64,000 nt of DNA from NCBI GenBank assembly GCA_964472785.1, contig CAYYMH010000016.1, forward strand, positions 1 to 64,000, read 5' to 3'. The stretch is from CAYYMH01 sp964472785 (lineage in GTDB: Bacteria > Zhuqueibacterota > Zhuqueibacteria > Thermofontimicrobiales > Thermofontimicrobiaceae). Below, piece after piece: positions 53,641 through 62,555 of the stretch; within the stretch, counting starts at the first letter, position 1, and every line of letters begins with the position of its first letter. The notes below the pieces were generated by a model. That model had not been told where the DNA came from. It worked only from the letters and a program-made list of their open reading frames with translations, and did not search any database. Made by a program: the position numbers and the translations under genes.

Positions 53641-54225
53641 ATGTTTATCAATTGGGCGACACAGGAAATCACATTAAAGATTGTTTATTACGGACCCGGA
53701 CTAAGCGGCAAAACAACGAATCTTAAATACATCTATCAACATTTGGATCCTTCATTGCGGGGAAATTTAGTCACACTGAATACCCGAGAAGATCGCACAC
53801 TTTTTTTTGATTTTCTTCAACTCGAATTTGGAAAAATTTTAGGTAAAAAACCGCGCTTTAATCTTTACACTGTTCCCGGGCAGGTCTATTACGCGCAGAG
53901 CAGAAAATTAATTTTAGCCGGGGTTGATGGGATTGTCTTTGTCGCCGACGTACAAAAGGATCGCTTAAACGACAATCTGGACACACTATTAGATCTCGAG
54001 CAAAACTTGATTGGCATGGGGAAAACATTGGAAAGTTTCCCCTGGGTTCTTCAACTCAACAAAGTTGATCTGCCCAATAAAATCGACAAAAAACTCTTGC
54101 AGCAAAAATTAAATTTCTTTAGTGTTCCACAATTTGAAAGTATTGCCACCCGGGGTGTTGGCGTATTGCAAACATTAAAATCCGTAATTAATCTTGTGGT
54201 ATCCAATATCCACCAAAAAGTATAA
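53641..54225 (+). CDS. MglA-like Ras-superfamily GTPase
   Basis: This 194-residue small GTPase has P-loop YYGPGLSGKTTN (about 16-27), a switch region GNLVTLNTREDRTLFFDF (about 44-61), VPGQ in the place of DxxG (about 78-81) and a base-recognition motif LNKVD (about 139-143). The GPGxSGKTTNL loop and the PGQ motif are characteristic of the MglA/gliding GTPase family. In Myxococcus MglA with its GAP MglB sets cell polarity and motility; in FCB bacteria the role is generally not known. It sits between two roadblock genes (56 bases after the first and 12 before the second), the arrangement expected for a GTPase with its regulators. Confidence 0.95.
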   Translation: MFINWATQEITLKIVYYGPGLSGKTTNLKYIYQHLDPSLRGNLVTLNTREDRTLFFDFLQLEFGKILGKKPRFNLYTVPGQVYYAQSRKLILAGVDGIVFVADVQKDRLNDNLDTLLDLEQNLIGMGKTLESFPWVLQLNKVDLPNKIDKKLLQQKLNFFSVPQFESIATRGVGVLQTLKSVINLVVSNIHQKV

Positions 54226-54237
54226 AGGGAAACAAAA

Positions 54238-54624
54238 ATGAATAAAAATCAACAACCACCTCAACAGCGTATCGAAGCTTTCATGGCCGAAGTGGTCAAG
54301 TTAGGCAATTTTGAAACAGCCTACTTAATTTCCGAAGAAGGACTCACTTTGGCACACACGAAAACCGACACGGTGATCCCGGAAGACCGGTTAATTGAAA
54401 TTTCCGTACTTTTCCAGGAAATACAAAAAATGGCTGACTTGATGGGAAGCATCTCTCAAATCAAAGAGTTGGTTATTGAAGGACATAACAAACGCAAAAT
54501 CATCTTGCGTTTTTTCAAAGCCTTTGATCAAAAAGTCATCCTTGCTTTAATCATCCCTCCCCAAAAATCATATCGCCAATTTACCAACAAATTAGTCTGC
54601 TTAGTGAAGAAAATTTCTGATTAA
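54238..54624 (+). CDS. Short roadblock/LC7-like protein
   Basis: This 128-residue protein follows the MglA gene by 12 bases with GGGA before ATG. Its pattern (helix RIEAFMAEVVKLGNFETAYL, strand ISEEGLTLAHTKTD, helix ISVLFQEIQKMADLMG, strands IKELVIEGHNKRKIILRFF and KVILALIIPPQ) is that of a minimal roadblock/LC7 protein without the C-terminal tail found in the first one. It may act as a GAP or a scaffold for the GTPase. A terminator follows about 37 bases later, closing the transcript. Confidence 0.83.
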   Translation: MNKNQQPPQQRIEAFMAEVVKLGNFETAYLISEEGLTLAHTKTDTVIPEDRLIEISVLFQEIQKMADLMGSISQIKELVIEGHNKRKIILRFFKAFDQKVILALIIPPQKSYRQFTNKLVCLVKKISD

Positions 54625-54660
54625 ATTTCATTGTTTTTTAGAATATTTTTTCTTATCTTG

Positions 54661-54696
54661 AAAACCGCGGCTTCGAATTTTGAGTGGGCGGTTTTT
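54661..54696 (+). terminator. Intrinsic terminator of the MglA module
   Basis: AAAACCGC (54661-54668) pairs with GCGGTTTT (54688-54695), with a 19-base loop and a run of six T. It lies 37 bases after the second roadblock gene and before the restriction-modification gene on the same strand. Confidence 0.8.
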
Positions 54697-54763
54697 TCAC
54701 ATTTCCGTTTGATGCTCAAATTTAACAATAAATGATTTTTTTTTATCGCAAGGAATCCACTAC

Positions 54764-57700
54764 GTGAAGAATCTATTAGAAAATTACCTTCAAAACCTGT
54801 CTGATACTTCAAAACACGAGGACGCTCGCGAAGAAAGCTACTACAAACACCTCGATGCTCTGATTAAGCAGTATGCTGAAATTCAGAACATAAAAAACAT
54901 TGATGTTACCATACTTCCCAAAAAAACCGAAGCCGGAAATCCTGATTTTCGTATTTGGGATGGCAAAAATCATATTACCGGCTACATCGAAGCAAAAGAA
55001 CCGTCTGTTACAAATCTCGATCACATCGAAGGCACAAAACAGTTAAAACGCTATCTATCGACCTTTCCAAATGTTATTTTGACCAATTTTTATGAATTTC
55101 GACTTTACAGGAACAGACAACCTATCGCGCAAGCAATGATCGGGCGTCCAGTAATTGCCAAAAAATTAAAAACAGCCCCACCAGTAGAAAATGTTGACAA
55201 ACTGATTGAGCTGTTTGATCGCTTCTTTTCCTTTTCTTTGCCAAAAGTACAAACCGCCCGTTCATTGGCTATTGAGCTTGCCAAACGGACCCGTTTTTTG
55301 CGTGATGAGGTTATTGCTGTTGAAATGGCTGAAAACGATAGCAAAGGACATAAACAGATCATCGGTTTTTTTGAAGCATTTAAAAAATATTTAATTACAA
55401 CGCTAACGGAAAAACAATTCGCTGATCTTTATGCCCAAACTATTACCTATGGTTTGTTCGCGGCAAGGACAAGAGTTCCCACAAATCAAAAAGAGTTTAA
55501 CCGCAGACGTGCTATTAACTATATCCCACATACTATCGGGATATTACGTGACATTTTCGAGTTTATTTCTTTGGGACAACCGCCCAAGTCATTACGAATC
55601 ATAGTGGATGATATTGCTGAAATCTTAAATGTCGCCGACGCTAACAAAATATTGAGTGAATATCTGCGTACGGGAAAGGGCAGAGACCCGATCATTCATT
55701 TTTATGAGACTTTTCTGTCAACCTACGATCCAGAAATTCGTGAGCGTCGTGGTGTCTATTACACACCAGAAGCAGTAGTCGGCTATATCGTCCGTTCCAT
55801 CCATTCCATCTTAAAATCGTATTTTGGACTAGCGGATGGTCTTGCCAGCGAAAAGGTAAAGTTGCTCGATCCGGCGGGAGGAACATTGACTTTTCCCGCT
55901 GAAGCCATTCGGCTGGCAGCTAATGAATATCAGGAAAAATACGGCGAAGGGGGATTACATCGCTGGATCAAAAAACACATTCTTACCAACTTTCACGCTT
56001 TTGAGCTGATGATGGCGCCTTATGCAATCGGCCATTTGAAGATGGGTTTTATCTTTGACGAATTGGGCTACAAAATGTCTGATGACGAACGCTTCAAACT
56101 CTACCTGACTAATACGCTGGAGATGGAAGAAATAGAACAAATTGCTATTCCCGGACTTTCTTCGTTAAGCGAAGAGAGTCATTTAGCAGGAAAAATAAAA
56201 AAAGAAAAGCCAGTGCTTGTCATTTTAGGCAATCCGCCTTATAGCGGCATCTCTGCCAATATTAACGAATGGACAGAACGGTTACTCAAAGAAGACATTG
56301 ACGGGACTCAAAGCTATTATAAAGTGGACGGTCAGCCGCTCGGAGAACGAAATCCGAAATGGCTTCAGGACGATTATGTAAAATTTCTACGCTTTGCCCA
56401 GTGGAAAATCCAAACTTCCGATAACGGTATCGTAGGCATGATTACCAATCATAGTTATCTGGACAATCCAACTTTTCGTGGTATGCGTCAAAGCTTAATG
56501 AAAACTTTCGATGAAATATATATTCTTGATTTACACGGTAACAGTCTGAAAAAAGAAACCACTCCCAATGGCGATAAAGATGAAAATGTTTTTGATATTC
56601 GTCAAGGCGTGGCGATTGCCCTGTTTATCAGAAACAAAAAAAGGAAAGAAACCAAGACCTTTCACGCCAACTTGTATGGTTTACGTGAAGAAAAAAGTGA
56701 CTGGCTTAATAATCATCAATTCCGAACAGACAATTATGCTAATATAAAGCCTCAAAGTCCCTATTATTTTTTTATAAAAAAAGATACCACAAAGATAAAA
56801 CAATACCTTGAGTGGAAAAAGATAACAGAAATATTTCCGCTTAATGGTGTTGGTATGACCACTGCAAGAGATGATTTTGTAATTGATTTTGAAAAATCAG
56901 TGATTAAAAACCGAATACGGTTATTTAAAAATTCAAAAGAGGATAATGAAACTCTCCATACATTTTTCCAAATTAATAAGAAAAAAGGGTGGGATATCCG
57001 TAAAGCATGGAATACGTTACAGTCAATATCTGATACAGAATTAGAAAATTTTATATATCCCGTTGCATACCGCCCCTTTGACACCCGATATATCTTTTGG
57101 CACGATTCGGTAGTATGGCGGACAGTTAAACGTGTAATGCATCATATGCTGAGGGGGAGAAACCTTGGATTGTTAACACACAAACGTGAAGAATTAAATC
57201 TTCCTTGGAGTCATGCACTGATTACAAATCATATTACAGAACATGGGGTCCTATCTTCAAAAACTACAAATTATCACTTTCCTCTCTATTTATTCAATAA
57301 CAATGAGGAAAAAATTTCCAGTATTGGATCCACAGTATTAATGGTTTTTGAACCTCAAGCAGTATACCAACAGAGAACTCCCAACATCTCACCAGTCATT
57401 TTTGAAAAATTAGAAAAAAAATATAACAGAAGGCCATCGCCGGAAGATATACTTTATTATATTTATAGCATTTTTTACAGCACCATTTATCGTCAAACAT
57501 ATATTGAGTTTTTAAAGATAGACTTTCCCCGTGTGCCTTTTACTGTAAATTATGAACTGTTCAAAAAATTAGTCGATCTCGGTAAACAACTGGCCGACCT
57601 ACATCTACTGAAAAGTTCATGGCTCGATTCACCAGCAACTAAATACCGAGGCAGCAGCGAAAATGACCGAATCGAAAAAGTTACTTATAATAAAAATGAA

Positions 57701-57937
57701 CGCCGTGTTTACATAAATCCTGCAAAATTTTTTGAAGGTATCTCGCCGGAACTTTGGGATTATCACATCGGCGGGTATCAAGTTTTACAAAAGTATCTTA
57801 AAGATCGTAAAGGCAGAAACATGGATGATTCAAGGAAATACTGTCGGATTGTGACTGCTATAAGTAAAACGATTGAAATACAAGAAGAGATAGATCAAAT
57901 TTACCCGAAAATAGAAAGTAAACTCCTCAACCTATAA
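54764..57937 (+). CDS. Single-chain restriction-modification enzyme (type IIG/ISP-like)
   Basis: This 1,057-residue protein starts at GTG. It has an N-terminal PD-(D/E)XK nuclease (PDFRIWDGKNHITGYIEAK; Asp61, Glu76, Lys78 and Gln93), a helical linker (about 150-320), and an N6-adenine methyltransferase domain with YYTPEAVVGYIV (about 332), SAM motif I LLDPAGGTLTFPAEA (about 367) and catalytic motif IV NPPYSG (about 490). The C-terminal third (about 700-1057) is likely the target recognition region. Such enzymes both methylate and cut at an asymmetric site and need no separate specificity subunit. Motif I reads DPAGGT where most relatives have DPAxGTG. No other defence genes flank it; it is preceded by a terminator, so it is a stand-alone unit. 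Confidence 0.92.
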   Translation: MKNLLENYLQNLSDTSKHEDAREESYYKHLDALIKQYAEIQNIKNIDVTILPKKTEAGNPDFRIWDGKNHITGYIEAKEPSVTNLDHIEGTKQLKRYLSTFPNVILTNFYEFRLYRNRQPIAQAMIGRPVIAKKLKTAPPVENVDKLIELFDRFFSFSLPKVQTARSLAIELAKRTRFLRDEVIAVEMAENDSKGHKQIIGFFEAFKKYLITTLTEKQFADLYAQTITYGLFAARTRVPTNQKEFNRRRAINYIPHTIGILRDIFEFISLGQPPKSLRIIVDDIAEILNVADANKILSEYLRTGKGRDPIIHFYETFLSTYDPEIRERRGVYYTPEAVVGYIVRSIHSILKSYFGLADGLASEKVKLLDPAGGTLTFPAEAIRLAANEYQEKYGEGGLHRWIKKHILTNFHAFELMMAPYAIGHLKMGFIFDELGYKMSDDERFKLYLTNTLEMEEIEQIAIPGLSSLSEESHLAGKIKKEKPVLVILGNPPYSGISANINEWTERLLKEDIDGTQSYYKVDGQPLGERNPKWLQDDYVKFLRFAQWKIQTSDNGIVGMITNHSYLDNPTFRGMRQSLMKTFDEIYILDLHGNSLKKETTPNGDKDENVFDIRQGVAIALFIRNKKRKETKTFHANLYGLREEKSDWLNNHQFRTDNYANIKPQSPYYFFIKKDTTKIKQYLEWKKITEIFPLNGVGMTTARDDFVIDFEKSVIKNRIRLFKNSKEDNETLHTFFQINKKKGWDIRKAWNTLQSISDTELENFIYPVAYRPFDTRYIFWHDSVVWRTVKRVMHHMLRGRNLGLLTHKREELNLPWSHALITNHITEHGVLSSKTTNYHFPLYLFNNNEEKISSIGSTVLMVFEPQAVYQQRTPNISPVIFEKLEKKYNRRPSPEDILYYIYSIFYSTIYRQTYIEFLKIDFPRVPFTVNYELFKKLVDLGKQLADLHLLKSSWLDSPATKYRGSSENDRIEKVTYNKNERRVYINPAKFFEGISPELWDYHIGGYQVLQKYLKDRKGRNMDDSRKYCRIVTAISKTIEIQEEIDQIYPKIESKLLNL

Positions 57938-58014
57938 ACATTCAACATTGGCTTAAAATATGACCCATACAAATAATGAACAGTCAGAAAAAGAAAAATC
58001 AGCAATAATAAAAA

Positions 58015-59316
58015 ATGACAAATAAACAAGCAACCAATTTCATAGCCACCTTCTCCTGGATTCTTTACGATTTTGCCAACACTATCTATTCAATGAATAT
58101 TGTTTCCATGTATTTTTCGACCTGGCTTGTGGTTGATTTAGCATTAGGCGATCAATATGTCAGCCTGGCGAATTCACTTTCGATGATATTAGTGGCAGTG
58201 ACAATGCCTATTTTAGGGGAGATATCTGATCGGTATCATCGTAAAATGCCTTTTCTGATCATCTTTACACTATTGTGCGTTTCTTTTACTTCGCTGATTG
58301 GCGTTGCCGGTTACACCATTTCAGATAAAATGGTTAAGCTCTCATGGGTGATTATCTTTTTTATCGTTGCCAATTATTCTTATCAGGGTGGATTGGTTTT
58401 TTATAATGCGCTGTTGCCCAATGTTTGCTCAAATCGAAGTATCGGTCGAGTATCAGGATATGGCGTTGCTTTTGGTTATTTAGGTTCAATTATGGGCTTG
58501 ATTTTTGTTTTACCGTTCGTAGAAGGATCGATCTTTGGGGTTACGTTGCCTTTTATTCGCGGCGGAGGAAGCGTTGCAGCCTTTATTCCTTCAGCCGCCC
58601 TGTTTCTGTTTTTTTCACTGCCAGCCTTCTTTTTTATCAAAGACGCCAAACCAGACATCGCGGTTAAAAAGCAGTTGAAATTTGATATAAAAACTTCGTT
58701 CAAAAAGGTTATTGACGGGCTCACGAACACACGAAAATATCCCGGTGTCACCCGTTTTTTAGTCGCCAAATTTTTTTATGAAGATGCAATTCAAACAGTG
58801 ATTATTTTCATGGCGATTTACGCCCAAAAAGTGATGAATTTTTCCAAAGCTGGAACCACACAATTTTTTATTGCAATAATTCCATCTGCGATTGTCGGAT
58901 CAGCTATTTTTGGAATATTGACCGACCATCTTGGTCCACAGAAAACACTTCGCATTGTTTTACTGGGTTGGATTGCATGTTTAATCGCTTTAACCCTGAC
59001 CATGAATCAAGTCGCATTTTGGATCATCGGTGCACTGGTGGGCGTCTTTTTGGGATCAACCTGGACTTCTGCCCGCCCATTGCTAATTTCTTTAGTCCCA
59101 AGAGAAATGCTGGGTGAATTTTTCGGCCTCTATTCTTTATCCGGGAAGATCGCAGCGATTTTTGGACCGATTATTTGGGCTACGGTGGTAAAACTTTTCG
59201 AAAGCTACGGCACGATTATCAAATATAAAGCTGCTATCAGCGCACTGATTTTAATGGTAATTATCGGGTACATTATTCTTAGTAAAATACCCAACATTAA
59301 AATGAAAACCACATAA
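58015..59316 (+). CDS. MFS transporter of the UMF1/Atg22-like family
   Basis: This 433-residue transporter has 12 hydrophobic segments and the family entry SWILYDFANTIYSMNIVSMY, with LGEISDRYHRKMPFL (MFS loop 2-3 type) and the second-half repeat ILTDHLGPQKTLRI. Substrate is unknown. The ATG at 58015 lacks a ribosome site. Upstream, another frame beginning at 57960 encodes MTHTNNEQSEKEKSAIIKND, then K and a stop. That resembles the NDKK-type N-terminus usual in this family and would join the transporter if one base were removed near 58023. The annotated N-terminus may thus be short by about 20 residues because of a real or sequencing frameshift. Confidence 0.88.
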   Translation: MTNKQATNFIATFSWILYDFANTIYSMNIVSMYFSTWLVVDLALGDQYVSLANSLSMILVAVTMPILGEISDRYHRKMPFLIIFTLLCVSFTSLIGVAGYTISDKMVKLSWVIIFFIVANYSYQGGLVFYNALLPNVCSNRSIGRVSGYGVAFGYLGSIMGLIFVLPFVEGSIFGVTLPFIRGGGSVAAFIPSAALFLFFSLPAFFFIKDAKPDIAVKKQLKFDIKTSFKKVIDGLTNTRKYPGVTRFLVAKFFYEDAIQTVIIFMAIYAQKVMNFSKAGTTQFFIAIIPSAIVGSAIFGILTDHLGPQKTLRIVLLGWIACLIALTLTMNQVAFWIIGALVGVFLGSTWTSARPLLISLVPREMLGEFFGLYSLSGKIAAIFGPIIWATVVKLFESYGTIIKYKAAISALILMVIIGYIILSKIPNIKMKTT

Positions 59317-59350
59317 CCGCTTAACCAAGCAATTTAATTTGTAGCTATTG

Positions 59351-59518
59351 AGCCATAAAGTCACAGAGGACTCGGAGAGCAAATCAATAAAATTTAGGAC
59401 AGATACTTTTCTTATTTCTGAGAATCAGGGTTTCAGATTAAATTTCAAAACCACATCATTACACTAAAACCTATGAATTGATTATTGAAATGCCTCCGTA
59501 CTCTCTGTGTCTCTGTGG
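59351..59518. repeat. Dispersed inverted repeat, CCAxAxAGxCACAGAG / CTCTGTGTCTCTGTGG
   Basis: The left arm (59351-59380, CCATAAAGTCACAGAGGACT...) and right arm (59491-59518, ending CTCTGTGTCTCTGTGG) are imperfect inverted copies separated by about 110 bases. It fills most of the 258-base gap between the MFS and spermidine-synthase-like genes and has no coding sequence. A relative lies at 62462-62534, and a weak one flanks 6021-6198, so this is a dispersed family. Similar repeats are widespread between genes in several phyla; their role is unknown. Confidence 0.75.
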
Positions 59519-59574
59519 TATTTTTTGTTGTCTGAATGGTCACTTTAATTTTAACCTAAGATCATTAATTTGAG

Positions 59575-62454
59575 ATGCTCATGGTAGATGATATTAGCCT
59601 GTTAAAACGCTCGATCTCTCGAAAGATAATCTTATTTTTGTTCTTTTTTTTCGTGACTTGCTCGACAGTGAACCTGTTAAGTTTGCAGCGAATTTCCATC
59701 AACCTTCTTGGCAGTGTTGCTTTTATTAAACTAAGCACAACAATCAGCTTTTTTAGTGGACTGGGCGCTGGGGTTTTATTCGCGAAATTTGGATCAGCAC
59801 GTTTCAAAAAGGAAATTCACTTTTTTATATTTTCAAGCACCGCTTTGGGCGTGATGCTTATCATCTACTTCGCGATTTTACCTGTTGTTACAGTTTTAGC
59901 TAATTTCATCTTTCAGAAAACATTACATCAGTTTTTAATTCAGAATATTTTCTATTTCTTAATTCTATTTTTCCTCACTTTTTTTCCATCAGCCCTGATT
60001 GGCTGCTCACTAACAGCCATTTTTGGCTTCTTAACTAAAAACGCAGCTAACATTGCCCAAGAAATTAAGGTTTTGGCCGTGTTGTTTACCACTTCAATCG
60101 CGCTCAGTATCTTCCTGTCCGATTTTGCGTTTTTTCAAATAATTGGCACTAAACAGATTTTTGGATTTTCCGCGTTTTCTTTTTTAATCATAAGTACTGT
60201 AACTCGATTTTTCACAAAAAATTTTGACCCGAGCATCTATTTTAGATACGAGTCTTCTTATCAGCAATTGCAGCTTCCGTTTTCCGCCCAGGCGAATAAT
60301 GACAATATGTTAGACAAGGCAATGTTTGTTTGCGCAGCCATGTTAAGTTTTCTTTTTGTTTCGCTATTACTTTTGTGGATGAGGATTGGTGTCTATTTTT
60401 ACGGTACGACGAATTACGCATTAAGCTTTGCACTTATGAGCATCTTCATCGGGCTGGCCATAGGTTTATATTTTGCAGATCATTTTTTTCCTGAAACAAT
60501 TCCATGCTATCCGGTTTTATCTGTTATCATCATCTTGTTTGGTGTAATTGGTATTTCATCTTTTTTTGTCATGCCGGTACTAAAAAACATCAACCACATA
60601 ATTCATTCTTTGCTTGATCATTTTAGTTTCTGGCTAACGCAATTGACAGTTTTCACTCTGAACACTCTTTTAATTTATATTTTCCCTGCAGCTCTGTTTG
60701 GAATCGCCATTACCTTGATTTGCCAAATTATCATAAAAAACGAGCAAAACCTAACAAGAAACTTTGACCTTCTTAAGGCATTCATCTTTGGCGGTGCTGC
60801 TGCGGGAATTTTCATCACTGAATTCATTATTATCGCTATTTTTGGGGTTCAAAAAAGTATTATTTTAATTTCATTACTGTACTTCTTATTCGGCTTAATC
60901 ATCCTTTTTATTTATTCGATTCAATTTGGAAAAATAAAACGCACATCGTTGGTTTTTATTTTTGTCGTCTTTTTATTCATTTTCATCTTACTAATTCCAT
61001 CAAACACTATCCTTCGTATTTACAACTCCATCGGAGATCAAATTCATACATTTTACGTTACCGAAGTAATGGATGGGACGTTGACGCTTTATATAAACGA
61101 AAAGACCAATCAGATTGTTTTGGCTCAGGATGGCGAAACAATTGCAGAAAAGCCATTAAGCACTTTGGCTGTGGATGAAGTTAGTGGCTTAATACCGATG
61201 CTTTTGCATCCGAATGCGAACTCATTACTGTTGCTTGGCATGGATTCCGGACAATGCAGCAAAATGATACGCTCATATCCCATTGACCAGATTGAATTTG
61301 TTGAAAGCAGTAATAAAAAAATAGAACTTTTTAAAATTTTGAATGAAAACGAAAAGGAAGTTGGTAAACGCCATAACACCGAAATCACTCGATCCGATAA
61401 AACCAGGTTTTCGAAATTCAGGAAAAAAGAATACGACGTTATCATCAACAGAAGCCTGCATCCCGCAACCAAAAGCGCAGCCAACCAGTTCAGTGTTGAT
61501 TATTATAAAAACTGTAAAAAATTATTGTCCCCCACGGGCATTTTTGTTACGTTGGTACCGCTATATGGCCTATCAATCGAAGACCTGAAAATTATTTTAA
61601 AAACATTCTTGCGCGTCTTTCCCCATTCGACAGTCTGGTACAATAATAACAAAATCAATTACCACATTCTATTAATTGGTTTCAATGATTCAATATTTCA
61701 AATCGATTTTAAACAATTTTCTAAAAATTTTGATAAACAGAAACATAATCCAGAATTGACACAAGCCGGTTTTAGCAATGTTTACGATGTATTTGATTGC
61801 TTTGTAATGGGACATGAAGAAATTGAAACCCTTACCAAGGGTTTGAGAATAAATACGGTCAACCGACCGCTGCTTGAATTTTCAACGCCAAAAACGCCAC
61901 GCAGCCCCAAAAAAATGTGTCGGTTGCTGCAATTACTGAAGAGCTACCGTGAAGAAATCTATCCCTATTTAACAAACATCGACTCCTCTTACCAAAAAAG
62001 AGAATTCGTTGAGCTTGTCACTGATACATATTTCAAAAGCAGTGAAAAAGTATTTGATGGGTTGTGCGAAGAATTACGGGGTAATGAAGACGACGCGCTC
62101 CGTTATTATCAGCAAGCAATTGCTATTAACGGTCTGGAATACGGCGCCAAACGTTTTTTGGACGCCTATTTTGATCCTTTGTTATTCAGAAATCCCAACA
62201 CGCCACCCCAATTCATGCGAAACGCGAAAATTTATTATCAGAAAACAGAGTATCAAAAGGCGATTGAATCTTTGCAGCAAGCCATTGAAATGGATCCGAA
62301 TTATGCGCCGGCTTATTTTGGATTGGGGATGAATTATGAAACATTGGGTGAATTGGAGAAAGCAAAGGAGATGTACCAGAAAACACTGCTGCTAAAACCG
62401 GACTTGGAGAATGTTAAAAATCGGCTGGATGCCGTTAACAAAGAATTGGAATGA
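59575..62454 (+). CDS. Multi-span membrane protein with degenerate spermidine-synthase-like domain and TPRs
   Basis: This 959-residue protein has about 14 hydrophobic segments in residues 15-485, a soluble domain (about 500-760) and a C-terminal TPR pair (about 880-955; AIESLQQAIEMDPNYAPAYF). The soluble part follows the spermidine synthase/SAM-methyltransferase order: TLYINEKTNQIVLAQDGETI, SLLLLGMDSGQCSKMI (nucleotide loop), IEFVESSNKKIELF, then YDVIINRSLHPATKSAANQF followed by YYKNCKKLLSPTGIFVTLVP. In true aminopropyltransferases the loop is GGGDG and the later motif is DxxDP; here both acidic positions are lost (RSLHP). It is therefore probably not an active polyamine synthase but may be a membrane scaffold or carry a changed activity. 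The membrane-fused form is known in other bacteria. Confidence 0.75.
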   Translation: MLMVDDISLLKRSISRKIILFLFFFFVTCSTVNLLSLQRISINLLGSVAFIKLSTTISFFSGLGAGVLFAKFGSARFKKEIHFFIFSSTALGVMLIIYFAILPVVTVLANFIFQKTLHQFLIQNIFYFLILFFLTFFPSALIGCSLTAIFGFLTKNAANIAQEIKVLAVLFTTSIALSIFLSDFAFFQIIGTKQIFGFSAFSFLIISTVTRFFTKNFDPSIYFRYESSYQQLQLPFSAQANNDNMLDKAMFVCAAMLSFLFVSLLLLWMRIGVYFYGTTNYALSFALMSIFIGLAIGLYFADHFFPETIPCYPVLSVIIILFGVIGISSFFVMPVLKNINHIIHSLLDHFSFWLTQLTVFTLNTLLIYIFPAALFGIAITLICQIIIKNEQNLTRNFDLLKAFIFGGAAAGIFITEFIIIAIFGVQKSIILISLLYFLFGLIILFIYSIQFGKIKRTSLVFIFVVFLFIFILLIPSNTILRIYNSIGDQIHTFYVTEVMDGTLTLYINEKTNQIVLAQDGETIAEKPLSTLAVDEVSGLIPMLLHPNANSLLLLGMDSGQCSKMIRSYPIDQIEFVESSNKKIELFKILNENEKEVGKRHNTEITRSDKTRFSKFRKKEYDVIINRSLHPATKSAANQFSVDYYKNCKKLLSPTGIFVTLVPLYGLSIEDLKIILKTFLRVFPHSTVWYNNNKINYHILLIGFNDSIFQIDFKQFSKNFDKQKHNPELTQAGFSNVYDVFDCFVMGHEEIETLTKGLRINTVNRPLLEFSTPKTPRSPKKMCRLLQLLKSYREEIYPYLTNIDSSYQKREFVELVTDTYFKSSEKVFDGLCEELRGNEDDALRYYQQAIAINGLEYGAKRFLDAYFDPLLFRNPNTPPQFMRNAKIYYQKTEYQKAIESLQQAIEMDPNYAPAYFGLGMNYETLGELEKAKEMYQKTLLLKPDLENVKNRLDAVNKELE

Positions 62455-62461
62455 AATTTTT

Positions 62462-62534
62462 AACCACTGAGTTATCCAAGAGCACAGAGTTATGATCCAT
62501 TTTTATCTTTGTGTTCTCCGTGTGCTTTGTGGTG
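62462..62534. repeat. Dispersed inverted repeat, second copy
   Basis: AACCACTGAGTTATCCAAGA with GCACAGAG forms the left arm (62462-62488) and TCTTTGTGTTCTCCGTGTGC with TTTGTGG the right arm (62506-62532). They are imperfect inverted copies with a short central loop. It sits between the convergent spermidine-synthase-like and sorting-domain protein genes, and may also help to end transcription, though no strong U-tract follows. Confidence 0.7.
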
Positions 62535-62555
62535 AATCGCTACTCGAAATTTTGC

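Noticed and set aside
53075..57937. MglA module plus restriction enzyme as one defence island
   Set aside because: A terminator at 54661-54696 separates them, and no other defence gene is adjacent; proximity alone is not support.
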